Under the pieces are notes generated by a model. The model worked only from the letters and a program-made list of their open reading frames with translations. It did not search any database and was not told the origin of the DNA. The position numbers and the translations under genes were made by a program. Source: Letharia columbiana (Eukaryota > Ascomycota > Lecanoromycetes > Lecanorales > Parmeliaceae). Taken from it: 64,000 nucleotides of DNA. How positions within the stretch are numbered: position 1 is the first letter of the stretch; the number at the start of each line of letters is the position of its first letter. Of this stretch, positions 46,174 to 58,874 are shown in pieces. The stretch lies in assembly GCF_014066305.1 (NCBI RefSeq), contig NW_023501037.1:62001-126000 (forward strand), given 5' to 3'.

Positions 46174-48465
46174 CTAATGCCGATGCGACAAGATGCCATG
46201 ATACACGTGATCCTTACAGGACCTCATCTCCTTCGTCTTGTCTTTGTACTTCGTTATGCAATCCTCGCACAAGGCTGTGTCGGCGCACGTGAGACAGATG
46301 TAGAGATTGCCCGTGATATCGGTCTCGCACGAGTTGCACGCGAGCCAATACGCCAGTGGTCCCTCCGCCGTGGTGGCGTACAGGTGTACGTTGAGCTGGA
46401 ATGCATGTTCGGCGTCGGTCGTGTCGTGCATGATCAGCAGATATTCGCCCAGGACGGGAAGTCGGTTGTCGTTTGCGACGTTGGCTTGGAGCATTGCGCG
46501 CGCTAGATTGCTGATGTTCCGACGTACGTGAGATTTGCGTGTTGCTACGCTGGTGGGGATGTATTCCTCGGGTCGGGTTTCGAGGGGGAATTTAGAGAGC
46601 ACCGATGGGTCTGCTGTCGCCCAGTCGATGCTGTTCCAGCCGAAGCAATCCAACAGATAGGGATCTTTTGTGACCGGGATTAAATGGTTGATGACATCAG
46701 TGTGTAAATGCCAGGTAGCCATCGCCAATGGCGTCGTGTTCCCAAGAACAACATGTTTGCGTCCGCGTCGTTATTCAGAAGGAAGCTCACGACAGATGTA
46801 TAACCGTCCTGGGCTGCCATGTGAAGAGTAGTAACGCTACTCACCGACTGGCTATTGACGTTTGCGGAATAATCGCAGACAAGCTTCCTCACTATGCCCA
46901 AGTCCCCTTTTTCGCTCGCGATAATCAACGGCGAGACGCTTTAATAATCGAACAGATTAGGGTTAGCATCGTGGTCGAGAAGAAATTCGATAACAGCTAA
47001 ATGCTTTTCACTGCACGCATACAGCAGCGGGGTCCACTTTCTGATTGACTGGGCATTGACATCCGACCCGGCCTCCATGAGTCGCTGCACTACGTCGAGA
47101 GAGCCTTTCTCCGCGGCAAAGTGCAGAGCGGTATAACCAGTGTAGGTGGTAAATACAATGTTAGCACCCGCGTATAAAAGCTGTTTAACCACAACGATGT
47201 GGCCCGCCAATGAGGCGTCGTGCAAGGCCGTGAAACCAGACAGCGACTTCAAATTGACGGAGGCTGATCTCGCCAGCAGTCTGTCGACGAGGTCTTCGTT
47301 CCCCAAGGCTGCGGCTATGTGAAGAGCCGTATGACCCTTAGCGCTCGTCGTGTTTACTCCAACTCCGGCATCCAGAAGCAGAGTAACAAGGCTTCGTGAT
47401 CCTTTTCCGGCAGCAAAGTGTAGCGCAAATTTTTCGCCCAAGCTGGGGTTTGCTATCGCACCCCGAGTGAGCAGACAGGCAAGGACTCGTTCTTGCTAGT
47501 ATGAGATCGCTACAAGCACTAATATCATTTCAAAGTTTCGTGCGTTGAGATCCGCCCCGGCATCCAATAAGACCTCAATGATCTCCACGTGACCTCGAGC
47601 TGCGGCAACGTGAAGCGGAGAGATGGTTGACGGAGCGGTATGATTTGCTTGACCGCCTTTGCCCAAAAGTTTCCTAACCATTTCTAGATTCCCATTGTTA
47701 CTGGCCCAGTATAGCGCGGTATTACCCTTCGAGTTCAGCGCATTGACATTTGCGCCGGCTTCCAGGAGATAGTCTACAATTGAGGTATAGTTCTTCTCGG
47801 CTGAAACGTGGAGAGGGGTAACACTACCCGCGGTGCAATGTACATTGGCTCCAGCGTCAAGCAATCTTCTTACAATGAAAGCCTTGCCTAACGTTGAAGC
47901 ATGAAACAATGGAGTTTTGCCTTCCTCGTCCGGTCGATCAACATCGACTTGCCGTTGCAAGAGGAAATCGAAGAATTCGGTGTTACGGGCTTTGATCGTC
48001 CAAGATAAGCCCTGCGGTGCTTCTGTCTCCACAGCATCACGAAGCATACCCAAAGTGTTCCAGCATCGGCACAAGTCAAAGAGACGGGCAACAGTCTTGG
48101 TGTCCGTGGAACCGAACTCTTGTCGATGATATCGCCAAGATTTGTCCAGAGATGCTAACGTCTCATCAGAGCCTCCGCGCCCAATTTTCCGCAGCGCTGG
48201 TAGCTTTCCTGTCTCTGCTAAGTGAGCAAGTGACAGACGCTTTCCTTGTTTGCCATCCATGACGGTTGGCGGGTGCATTGAAGCGTGAGTGGGTTCCGCT
48301 CTCCAGATCGTGTTTAGCTTTTTGATCTGTATTGTCTCTGGGTGTCTTTCCATCCTTCTCCACAAGCGATGTTGGTTGCTCTCGGAGGTCTTCATATGGT
48401 GGCGGAGCTTCGGAAGGGCCAGCGCTTAAGCTTGAATAGAAGGGTATAGACGAGTTGTCGGCCAA
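46174..48465 (-). pseudogene. Ankyrin-repeat protein with C-terminal ZZ-type zinc finger, disrupted
   Basis: About 10-12 ankyrin repeats are readable on the minus strand, for example EEGKTPLFHASTLGKAFIVR, VTPLHVSAEKNYTSIVDYLL and GHTALHIAAALGNEDLVDRL. They are followed by a Cys-rich ZZ-like finger (CNSCETDITGNLYICLTCAD...LCEDC, about 46.2-46.35 kb). Breaks: TAG at 47498-47496 (then QERVLACLLTRGAIANPS in the same frame), TAA at 46943-46941 (then SVSPLIIASEKGD in the same frame), a frameshift near 46735, and probably another near 48240 between the Pro-rich N-terminus (SSIPFYSSLSAGPSEAPPPY) and the rest. Both stops are one C-to-T step from Gln codons. With these repaired it would be a protein of roughly 700 residues. 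An original role in NLR-like or scaffold function is only inferred. Confidence 0.75.
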
Positions 48466-48984
48466 GGATTGCTGTTACCCGTCAGCTTTCGAGGCTCAAG
48501 ATCATGATTCACCACCATACTGCAGGCTTGGATGCTGCCTTCTGACGCCATGGCAGCTTTGTTCTCCAATAGCCGCCGCTTAGCCAGGAGTCTGTGCCCT
48601 GATCTCCGGGTTCTTCCTGCATCTTTCTGTCTATTGCCTGGGATGAGGGATACATTGATGGGAGTTCTCTGCTGGGCCGGAAGCCTTATCGCGTCACGTG
48701 CTCAGAAAGGAAAAGCTTTGATGTTGATTAATGTCAGATGAAGCTCAGGGCGTGTTAAAAGAAAAGGAGGAGCGAGAAGATGAACGATTCGGATGGACCT
48801 TAACGTTGGACAACAAAGGATACTTCGTGCTCAGTTTTGAGTGGGAATTGTGTAGAGTAATATATGTCCTTGAGTTAAGCAAGCCTACTACCAGAGTTGC
48901 ACCGCCTCAGCCACACACCTCAGCCGCTGGCACAGCTTCGCTTAGCTTTTGGTAGAGTAGTTTTCATGTCCCTCCTTGGAAAAC
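48466..48984. other. Non-coding region next to the AT-rich island
   Basis: Upstream flank of the ankyrin relic. No gene or promoter element recognised. Confidence 0.4.
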
Positions 48985-49104
48985 CCCCATTCAGGGGGGA
49001 AAAAAAAAAAAAAAAAGGGTTTCTTCCCCCCACCCCCAAAAAAAGAGGGGGGGGGTTTTTGGTTTTTTTTAAAAAAAATTAAAAAAAAAAAAAAAAAAAA
49101 ATTA

Positions 49105-49135
<31 letters not shown>

Positions 49136-49218
49136 CCAACCAAAAAAAAAAAAAAAATATAAAAAAAAAAAAACAAAAAAAAAAAAAAAAAAAAAATAAA
49201 AAAAAAAAAAAAAAAAAT
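48985..49218. other. Homopolymer-dominated block 1, probable assembly artefact
   Basis: Almost only runs of A, with C, G and T runs at its left end (for example GGGGGGGTTTTTGG). Ordinary genomic sequence resumes abruptly at 49218. Confidence 0.6.
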
Positions 49219-49222
49219 TATT

Positions 49223-51047
49223 TTGGCCACCCCAACGCTAAGGCCGCCCCAATACAGATTTTTTCAATTATTTTACCTACCCACCCATATATATATATAT
49301 TATAAACTATTATTATCTATTTTAGTCTCTTTAATTCTTCTAATCTTAATTAACTATCTAGTTCTCATTATAATAACCTTAAATTACTTAATCTTCTTAT
49401 TTCTAAATATATTATATACTCGAGACTCTTAGATATTTACTTACTCTAAAGTCTTTTAAAGTCTTTTTAATCTTCGTTTTCTTATATATAATAATCTTAT
49501 TTTAGATTTAATAAGAGTAGATAATATCTTTCTTCTAAATTATCGTATTAAACTCTACTTTATAAGCTATTTAAGCTATTATAATCTATTAAATAATATT
49601 TAATTCTCGCTTAACGAGAAGATTTAAAAGTATCTTCGCTTCTACTCTATAAATATATCTATTAAGCGATTAATCGATTAAATATATATCTTATAATTTC
49701 TTTTTATACTATATAACTTAATAATAAGTATATAATATTAGCTAGTCTTTAAGATCGAATATCTCTTACTCTAAAGTCTTATCTCTTAGCGAAAAGTCTC
49801 TCCGCTAAAATCTAGTTAAATAATTTAAAATAATAGTAGAATTATAGAGAAAAAGGTTTATTTCTCGCTATTTAAATATAATAGTTAATCTAGTAAAGAT
49901 TCGATTATAAATTACTTAAAAATTAATTAAAAAATCGAGTTTTAAATAATTATCGCTAGCTTAACGTATTACGATATTAATTATATTAATATATTAATAT
50001 TTAAATAATTAAAAGACATCTATATTTAATAGCTAATATAGATATAAAGAGTATAAAAGTAAATAGAATAAAATAATATTATTATTCTTTATATATTTAA
50101 ATACTTCTCTAGTAAGATAACTATTATAGTTATTAAATAGTAATAATCTATATATTTTTATACGTCTTCTCTTCGTAAAATAATTAAAATGCTTAATTCA
50201 GGCCTTATATAGATTATCGTTTATATATTCGATATTATTAATATCTTATAGAGTATCGAGATTAAGACTCTCTTAAAATTAATTATTAAGATATTATTTT
50301 TTAATTAAAATTAATATCGGGGGAAGCGTATAATCTAAGCTACTAATATACTTAATTAATATAATATACTCTCTATTATCCGCATTCGTTTAATAAAATA
50401 AAAGTTCTCTTTCTTTTATAATAATTCATTAACTCTTACTTACTCTAATTCGAAATTCAGTCTTATTAAAATTATAGATATTCTCTATTTATACTTTAAA
50501 CTCTTAATAAATACTCTAAAAACGTTAAAATTAGTTCTAAATAGCTTCTAATTTATATATATTCTTTCATTAAGATATTAAAGACTTTTATTTACATATT
50601 TTATATTAAGAATTACGCTTTAAAAATCGCGTGAATTAATAATTACCTACGTACTTAATAGAACTAAAGCGCTCGCGAAGTATAGAGTTTATAGCTCTTT
50701 TAAGTATCGAACGACGATAAGATATTTCTAATTTATTAAGTTATTATATATATTAATAAAGAGTTTATTCTTTATAATCTATAAGCGCGTAAGAGTAATT
50801 ATCTTTAAGAGAAATTTTATTATAACGATTTAGAAGCTAATTATAGAATACGTTAAATTTAATAATTAATCGAGTAACTTTAAACTTTATTTCGAAGATA
50901 ATAATAGCTAAGATCTTCTAAATATATTTCTAAATAACGATATATAAGTTAGATATAATTATAATTATAGTAGATAGATAGAGAATAAATAATTTCAATT
51001 ATTAAAAAAATTGGTATTAGGATAACCTTAGCGTTAGGGTGACCCAT
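49223..51047. mobile_element. RIP-degraded DNA transposon of about 1.8 kb with terminal inverted repeats
   Basis: The left end (49223-49270, TTGGCCACCCCAACGCTAAGG...) pairs with the right end (50996-51047), whose reverse complement reads GGGTCACCCTAACGCTAAGG; about 45 nt are alignable and most differences are C/T or G/A. The interior is extremely AT-rich with TAA/TAG/TGA in all frames, so no transposase can be read. Length and inverted repeats fit a Tc1/mariner-pogo (Fot1-like) element; this family call is inference. Confidence 0.65.
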
Positions 51048-51118
51048 ACTAAGTATAGCGTGTTCCCATACGATTAGATTATACGGGAAAAAACCCACGG
51101 AATTGAAGGGGGGCCCCC

Positions 51119-51537
<419 letters not shown>

Positions 51538-51540
51538 GAG

Positions 51541-51622
51541 AGGCATGATATGGTAGGGGATGCCTCCGCCAAGGCCCGCTAGCCATAGGGCTGAGTGGTG
51601 TGTCAAGGGTACGCTCGTAACA
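51541..51622 (-). repeat. LTR-like terminal repeat, copy 1
   Basis: 82 nt repeated at 55459-55539. Its reverse complement begins TGTTACGAGCGTAC, the TG start usual for LTRs. It is less mutated than the second copy. Beyond the repeat, 51623-51960 is normal-GC DNA, perhaps more of an element. Confidence 0.6.
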
Positions 51623-51959
51623 CTACCCCCCCTCTCAAATAGCCATGGCCCCCATGGCTGGTAGACCGGAGATGTAGGCCCATTGCTTGCCTTATGTCTC
51701 CAAACATCCATAGTCCCAGCAGGCCTTGGCTGGAGATGATTGAGATCCCGGAGATGTAGTCATATTTTGCCTGCGTATCAGCAAGATTCTTTAAGTTCTT
51801 GCTTACTATAGGGCTTCGAAAGAACTTAATAATTCCATCGCATGTATATGTGTTGTGCTCGCTGAAAATCTATAAAAACAAAGAACTTTTGATGCTAGTA
51901 TACCAGGTCAAGTTAGTATCTTTCTCCGACGGCGACAACGATAGCGATATCGCGTTCCG

Positions 51960-54900
51960 GAGATTCCACTAACGCGTTATTAATAGCACTTTATCGTAAT
52001 ATTAAGGGGCTTTTAATTTAATATAAATTTATAAAGAATTAAATAAATAATAATCGAAAAAGAATTTATTATACGATAGCTATTTAATTTTATATTTATA
52101 ATAAAGAAGAAATTAATAAAATAATATAATTTAATTAGTCGAGATCTCTTAAATCGAATCGAGTCGTAAACGTTAATATCTTAAATTAATATTAAATAAT
52201 CTAATATAAGTTTCTCTATAGAATATTATTTAGTCGATAATAATTAAGATTATTAACGACGATAGTAAGATTTATAAATAATATATTATAACTTAGAAAA
52301 ACGTTTATATATATAATAATAAGAAAGGTTTAATTAATAAATTTAATATAAGATAATTATTTAGTAATATAAGTCTAAGAAATCGATTTTTAAATATAAA
52401 AAATAGAGCTATTCTAAAGATATCGAATAATTTTAATTCGTTTAAAAACGCGATATTCGAGAATTTGCCGATATCTACGCTAATTTCGACTATATTTTTT
52501 TATTTAATAAATTTACTACGTTTCTAATCATAGATAGCTCTAATAATTAAGCTTATATCTCTTCTCGCTATTTATATCGAGATTAATATATTTATTATAC
52601 TTTTATATATAAGTCTAATTCTTATCTATAAGATTCTCTATCTTAATAAAACTTAAACTCTTTATATTAAAAGTAAAACGAGTTATAATTAAGATACTCT
52701 TCTTTATATTAGCCTCGGCCTTTACTTTTATATATTATATCGCGAATTTTTTAGCTTTCTTTTTAATAAATTTCTTAGTAGATTATTAATATTAAAGTTA
52801 TATTTTTATAATATATTTCTTTAACTTAGACGTAGTTTAATCTCTTATTATTAGATAAATTAAGTTATAGAAACGAAGTTTCGATTTCTTTAATATATCG
52901 TTTATTAGACTATTATTTCTAAGATCGTTAAGACTATTATTCTTAAAATTATATTCGATATACTTAATAAGATTATCGTAGAATTTAAGAAATAATTAAC
53001 TTTCTTAACTTATTTTATTATAAATATATTAATAGATTAATACTATTACTTTATAACTACTATATAATCTATACTTAATAATTTAGATTTATTCTATAGA
53101 CTCTATTTAATTCTTTCTATTATGAAATCGTTCTATATAGTTTTCTTTACGATATAAAGAGACTTTATATATAGCGTATTATCCCCTCTAATCTTTAATA
53201 CCTCTCTTACTATTATTACTACTAATTTCTCTATTAAAAAATCTCTTCTAAATATCGAATAATTTAGAAATAATATATAAGATACTATCGAATAGTATTT
53301 AAATCTTATTAGTTATAATTATCTTATAATAGTTTTAATAGAGTAATAATTAAGGTGGGAGGCGGCCGAGATCGAATATCTTCTCTACCTTCTTTAATTA
53401 ATTCTATTACTATTAGCTCGAGAAACTTCTAATACTTTTAACGAAACGTTTCTATTAATTTATAGAGCTTAAAGGTATTCGAAAGACTTTTATTTAAATA
53501 TTAATAAAGTAGAGGTATCTAATTTTATTTATAAGCTCGCTAAAAAGAATATATAGTTACTAGAGTATTAAATCGATTAATCTTCTCTATATACTTATTA
53601 TAGTAGTAGAAAAGCTTAAAAACTTAAAACTTCTTCTTTTATATATTCTAATTATTCTCTTTAAAAGTAGATAGAATTATATAACTATTTATACTAGTCT
53701 TATTAAGATATTTTCTCTTTTTAAAGATAGAGTTATTAATCTCTCTTATATTATATATAGTAATTAGAGCTAGAATAAGATTATTATCTTATTAGATTAC
53801 TATTAATATATTATTCTAAATTACTATAGCGAGAACTTCGTATAGAATATTCCTTATAAAGACTTATTTTATCTCTATAAGTAATTTTAAAAGATCTAAT
53901 CGATTTAGCTTTATAATTTTATATATTATAATTTCTCTATCTTTTAAAATTATAGCTAGCTTAGATTCGATAAAATAGTTATTTATAAAGAGAATAGAGT
54001 TATAGAATAGTATATTAATAACTAATTTAAATATTATAACTAATATATCTTTAAGACTTTTAACTTTTAATCTATTCTTAAAACTCTATATAGAAGAATA
54101 TTAGATATAATTATAGAGATAGTTCTTATCGTTAATTACGAATAGCTTATATCCCTTCTTAATTAACTTATCTAAAGCTATTATAAAATAATATATATAT
54201 CCCATCTTCTTAATTATATATTTATTAATTACAATAAAAGAACTCGGGGTATAAAGCTTCTTTTAATTACTTCGTATCTTACTTATAAATAACTAAAGCT
54301 TTTTATATTATATAGACTATTTATATCTATCTATTTTAATAATTCTAAAGTTCTCTTCGATAGAGTCTAAGTAATAAATAAATTTTCGAAGAAGAATATA
54401 GCGATTTCGAGTTATATTTCTAGTAATTAATAAAGCTATTAAAGTAATTTTATTAGTCTTTTAATAATTATAAATAGTAGAAAAATAAAAGATTCTTATA
54501 TAGATTATAATAGCGACGAAGATTTTTAGCTTCGAAATATCGATAGGCTTTTAGATAGAATCTAAAGTACTCTATAGAGAGATATATAAATTAATATTTT
54601 TATAAAGTATATTCTAGATAGTAGTAATCTATATAAGACTAAATATCGTATATAAAGTAATTTTTATATCGCTTAAAAGGTAATTAATAGCTATATAATA
54701 CTTAATTTTTATTAACTAATACTCTAATAGTAAAGATATACTCTAAAAAAGAATATTACGCTATTTAAATCTCTTCTTTCTTATATTAATCTAGACGTCT
54801 CTTTTCTAATATTTTATAATTCGATCTAATTCTTTCTTATTAGAAGTAGATAGAGTAGTAATTTTAGTTATATTAAACTTAATATAATAAAGTTTTTATA

Positions 54901-55440
54901 TGAGTATTATAAAGATATATACGAGTTAAGAAAAATAATAAATCTTTATATTAAAAGTTAAAGTTTAACTATAACGCTCGAGAGGTTTTATTATACTTAT
55001 TTCTTAATCGATTAAGTCGTCGTAAAGACTATAAGTACTTTAAATAGTATTTTTTCGAGTGATAGAAAGTTCGCCGGAGGTGTATTAGCTAATAATAGAC
55101 TTTTTTACGAGAAATAGAGCGAAGAAGGATTTTTTATATTCGATATAGAGGACTCGTTTTTTAATAAATTAGACTATCGTTAATAATAAAGACTATCTAA
55201 TATAAATTCTTTCGAATAATATAGATATTTAATAATTTAAATATATAGTAGAGCTTCTATATAATAGAAATACCTAGCGTTTTCTTTATTAGACTCGATC
55301 GCTTACTTCGAGTAGAAAGTAAAAAACCCGTTAATTTTCTTCGCCGAGGGGTATATAAAGAAGCTTTATTATAATGTTAGAATTAGTATAAATACGATAT
55401 TAGTATAAGTGAGGTAGATTAAGAATAATAAGGCTATCGA
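51960..55440. other. Extremely AT-rich, RIP-like degraded DNA
   Basis: About 3.5 kb with few G or C, TA-rich words throughout, hardly any CpA, and stops in every frame. It lies between the two LTR-like repeats, so it is probably a dead retrotransposon body. No domain can be read. Confidence 0.65.
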
Positions 55441-55458
55441 ATTATATAGATGAAAAGA

Positions 55459-55539
55459 AGGCATGATATGATAGGGGATGTCTCGGCCAAGGCCCGCTAG
55501 CTATAGGGCTGAGTGGTGTGTTAAGGATACGCTCGTAAT
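55459..55539 (-). repeat. LTR-like terminal repeat, copy 2
   Basis: Same orientation as 51541-51622. Of seven differences from copy 1, six are C-to-T or G-to-A, with this copy the more AT-rich one. Confidence 0.6.
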
Positions 55540-55752
55540 AGGACTCTACATCCACTATATATCGTGTTGCTATACAATTGGGGGTTCCTAATACTTTAGC
55601 CAGAGGCTTTAAGACAGACTTAAAGATATTCAAGCCTTAATAGCGACAGGCGAAGGCCTTAATAACTCTGGGGCAATAGCAGCAACAGCAAATGTAGTTT
55701 AGTCTTCAAAATCTCTCTGAATATCGCACTCATTAAGAGCCCTATTTAACTC

Positions 55753-55887
55753 TTGTTAGCAGCAGCCCCCACGGGGGCCCTGCGACGTCCCTACGAGGGC
55801 CCTACGGGGCCCTATTTAGGTCCAAATAGGGGTGTCTGGCTGTAAAGCGCAGACACCCCCGGCTTTTTTTAGCTGAGTTGCTAACAA
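55753..55887. mobile_element. Small hairpin-rich, MITE-like element (about 135 nt)
   Basis: Ends TTGTTAGCAGCAGC and GCTGAGTTGCTAACAA are imperfect inverted repeats (TTGTTAGCA shared). Inside are nested palindromes: GCCCCCACGGGGGC, several GGGCCC words, and a 10-bp stem GGGGTGTCTG (55829-55838) with CAGACACCCC (55850-55859). GC-rich and sharply distinct from the AT-rich surroundings. It could also be one end of a larger element. Confidence 0.5.
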
Positions 55888-56660
55888 CTCCCTCATATCC
55901 GCCTCAAAGATATAGACTCCCATAGCACTATGCTTAATCGTTGCGAGGGGCATTTCGAAATAATAGAAATTGGCTAAGCGAGATATATAGAAGCTTTAAA
56001 TATAATAAGGAAGGTGGTAGAATACGATATGGGAGAAGATTTATCTATTCAGTACTACTTTTGATGGTGTGTGTGTGATAATCTCAGTGCCAATTATGAA
56101 TTGCAAATTAAATAAGAATGCTTGGCAAAACTGATTCAGCTCCGCCTCCGACTTTTTGTTAGTTAGCGCCATTCATAGAAAATTGTAGAGAACGTACTTG
56201 CCACTCTTGTAAAGATCATAGAGAAGGTGAAGGATTTTGATTAATATTACGTAGTATTTCATTGTAACTCTCTATTATCTCCACAGTCAAATGCTCCAAA
56301 TCTCGTTCAAATATATCAACTTGGCCGTTAAATATGTAGCCTGCAGTGCTCTACTTGAAACGCTCCACCGTAAATCTATCATAGCCATCGATTGTATACT
56401 TTAGAAATCCTTCAAAATCGTTCTGAAAGACCGTCAATTCGTCTTGATACAGCCACGGCTTTTAACGCTGATAGTCAAGAAGAGCGTTTAAAGCAGCAGG
56501 TGAGAGGCTGCGGCATCGCCCTTGTGAATATATCTATTACGAGGGATCACGGTGTCACCATAGATAGCAAGGTTCCGCTTTCATCGATACGCCGTCGATA
56601 CACTGGAACAGGTATCCGCAGCTACGGCTTTAGGTCGCTAATAAAATTTAAGTAAGAGTT
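55888..56660. other. Possible transposase remnant
   Basis: Plus-strand frame 56392-56655 reads QNRSERPSIRLDTATAFNAD, which loosely resembles the N-terminal psq-type helix-turn-helix of fungal pogo transposases. No further part is seen, so the call is weak. Confidence 0.25.
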
Positions 56661-56683
56661 GGGCACGCTGGCGTATAGGGGGA

Positions 56684-56998
<315 letters not shown>

Positions 56999-57123
56999 GG
57001 AGGTTTTTTTGATCTTGTCACTTCGCCCTCAATTCTCCAAGCCCTTTCACTCCGCATTTCTCCCCTTTTTCCTCACTGTTCCTGTAGCTGGACATTGATA
57101 TTCACCAAATCTAGCTACTATAC

Positions 57124-57585
57124 TTATGTCATGACCGCAAATCGAAACGGCCTATCGAATGATTGATGCATGGGCGCTGTTTGAGCAAGTTTCGCTGACA
57201 GCGTGCCGCTTGTTTTGGCGTAAGGAACAGACCGGCGAATTTTCAAGCAAACATAGATTTGCACGAGATGAAAGGTGTATCCCTGAGTTTGGCTTGTAGG
57301 ATTCGCCCTCGATCCTCGTGGCTTGTCGTTGGACCACTGTCGTCCAATCGAATATGGTTGCCTAGTATCACAATCTGGAATTTTGAACTTCTCCTTTGAC
57401 ATTTGATGCAAAATGCTCACTATCAACAATCTTGTGGCTTCTGTCTTATCCATTCTTGGGAAACTCTCATCTCGTCCAGTGGAATCGTGCTCCCTAAACA
57501 TCAATCGAAACAATCTCACACCGTCTTTGTTGACATGGGTATGCGAAAAGGAAGGTGCTAACGTCGAGAATCTCTTCCTCTGCAA
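57124..57585 (-). other. Uncertain ORF upstream of the DJ-1-like gene
   Basis: 153 codons on the minus strand, balanced composition (for example RESDFHREH-type charged segments and LLIVSILHQM), no domain. It could be a relic or chance. Confidence 0.22.
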
Positions 57586-57769
57586 TTACAATCTATCGTC
57601 CAGAAAGTGCTGCCTGATTGCCATGGCAGTTCGTTCCGCAGTTCGGGCTTTTCAGACACCGACGCGAGACAGTTGGAATGCTATAAAAACCTTCATCTCC
57701 TTCAAGATCCCAAACACCATCGAGTGAGTACCTTCAAACCAACTCATCCCACAACTGTCAGGCTCAGCA

Positions 57770-58523
57770 ATGGCTTCCAAACCCACAATTCGCATCGGTG
57801 TTCTCCTCATCGACACCGTCGAACTCCTCGACCTTTCCCCTATCGATCTCTTCGGCATGCTCTCTGAACCCTACGTCTCCACCCTCTCCTTCCTGCCCCC
57901 GCCTCTCAAAGCCGGCGCCGTCCCCATGGAAATCCTCTACATCAACCAAGCCGGCCCCAATACACTCCAAGAATGTACTGCAAATGTAGGATTGCGCGTC
58001 GATGCCTCTATCTCTGACAAGATTTGTGCTCCTGCAAAGAAAGGTGGAGAGAAGACGCTTGATATCCTATTGATTCCTGGACCTGACCCTTCCGCGTATA
58101 AGCCGACAGATGCGCTGAACGGCTTCATCGAGGGGCATTTTGACAACGGGACGGATGTACTGAGTGTTTGCACGGGGATATACCCGACTGGCTGCGCCGG
58201 AGTTTTGAAGGGGAGGAGGGTTACCGGTCCGAAGCCGTTGGTGTCGGAGCTGCAGAAGAAGTTTCCGGAGGCGATTTGGGAGACTAAGAGGTGGGTCAGT
58301 GATGGCAATCTTTGGAGTAGTGGTAAGTCTCCTGTCTTCATGCAACATGATGCTCAAGAAGCTTCAGCTGACATGAGACTTGCATGTCAAAGGCGCCTTC
58401 ACCAATGGACAGGATATGGTTGCGGCGTATATCCGTGAAAAGTGGCCCGGCCCTACCGCCGAGGCCATGATGGCTCTGGCTGATGTTGGTGAGAGACCGC
58501 ATGAGTATGGAGTAGCAACGTGA
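57770..58523 (+). CDS. DJ-1/PfpI-family protein, two exons
   Basis: Class I glutamine amidotransferase-like fold; fungal members are often annotated ThiJ/PfpI or isonitrile hydratase-like, so the reaction is uncertain. Exons 57770-58322 and 58393-58523 (intron GTAAGT...AAAG) give 227 residues. The nucleophile elbow VLSVCTG places the active Cys at 134. The N-terminal IGVLLIDTVELLDLSPIDLFG and ILLIPGPDPS match the family. After the intron, GAFTNGQDMVAAYI follows as in homologues, completing the C-terminal helix. No signal peptide. Intact, next to the transposon island. Confidence 0.88.
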
Positions 58524-58837
58524 GTAGCAATGTCCAACGACTTTGGACAGTGGTGAGGGCGCGGGCTTGGCCTTACAAGCAGTAACGGTGGAGATGAGGC
58601 TCATGTTGATGTCTACTGCCACACATTCATTAAATCTGGAAATTATATAGACAAGTATTCAAAGGTCAAGACTCTCTTCTACAAATAATTTTTCTGTTCC
58701 AGCATGATTTCCAGAAAACCTATGATCAATTCGAGATTATGAGATGATCCGCTGAGCTGATCCACTCCCTACGTCATTCACTCTTGAAAGCTTCGACTTC
58801 CTTCTCCATTCCCGCATTCACTGCCTGTCAACGCGGC

Positions 58838-58874
58838 TTTCTCTCTCTCTCTCTCTCCCTCTCTCTCTCTCTCT
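58838..58874. repeat. (CT)n microsatellite
   Basis: About 17 CT units with one CCCT interruption. Confidence 0.9.
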
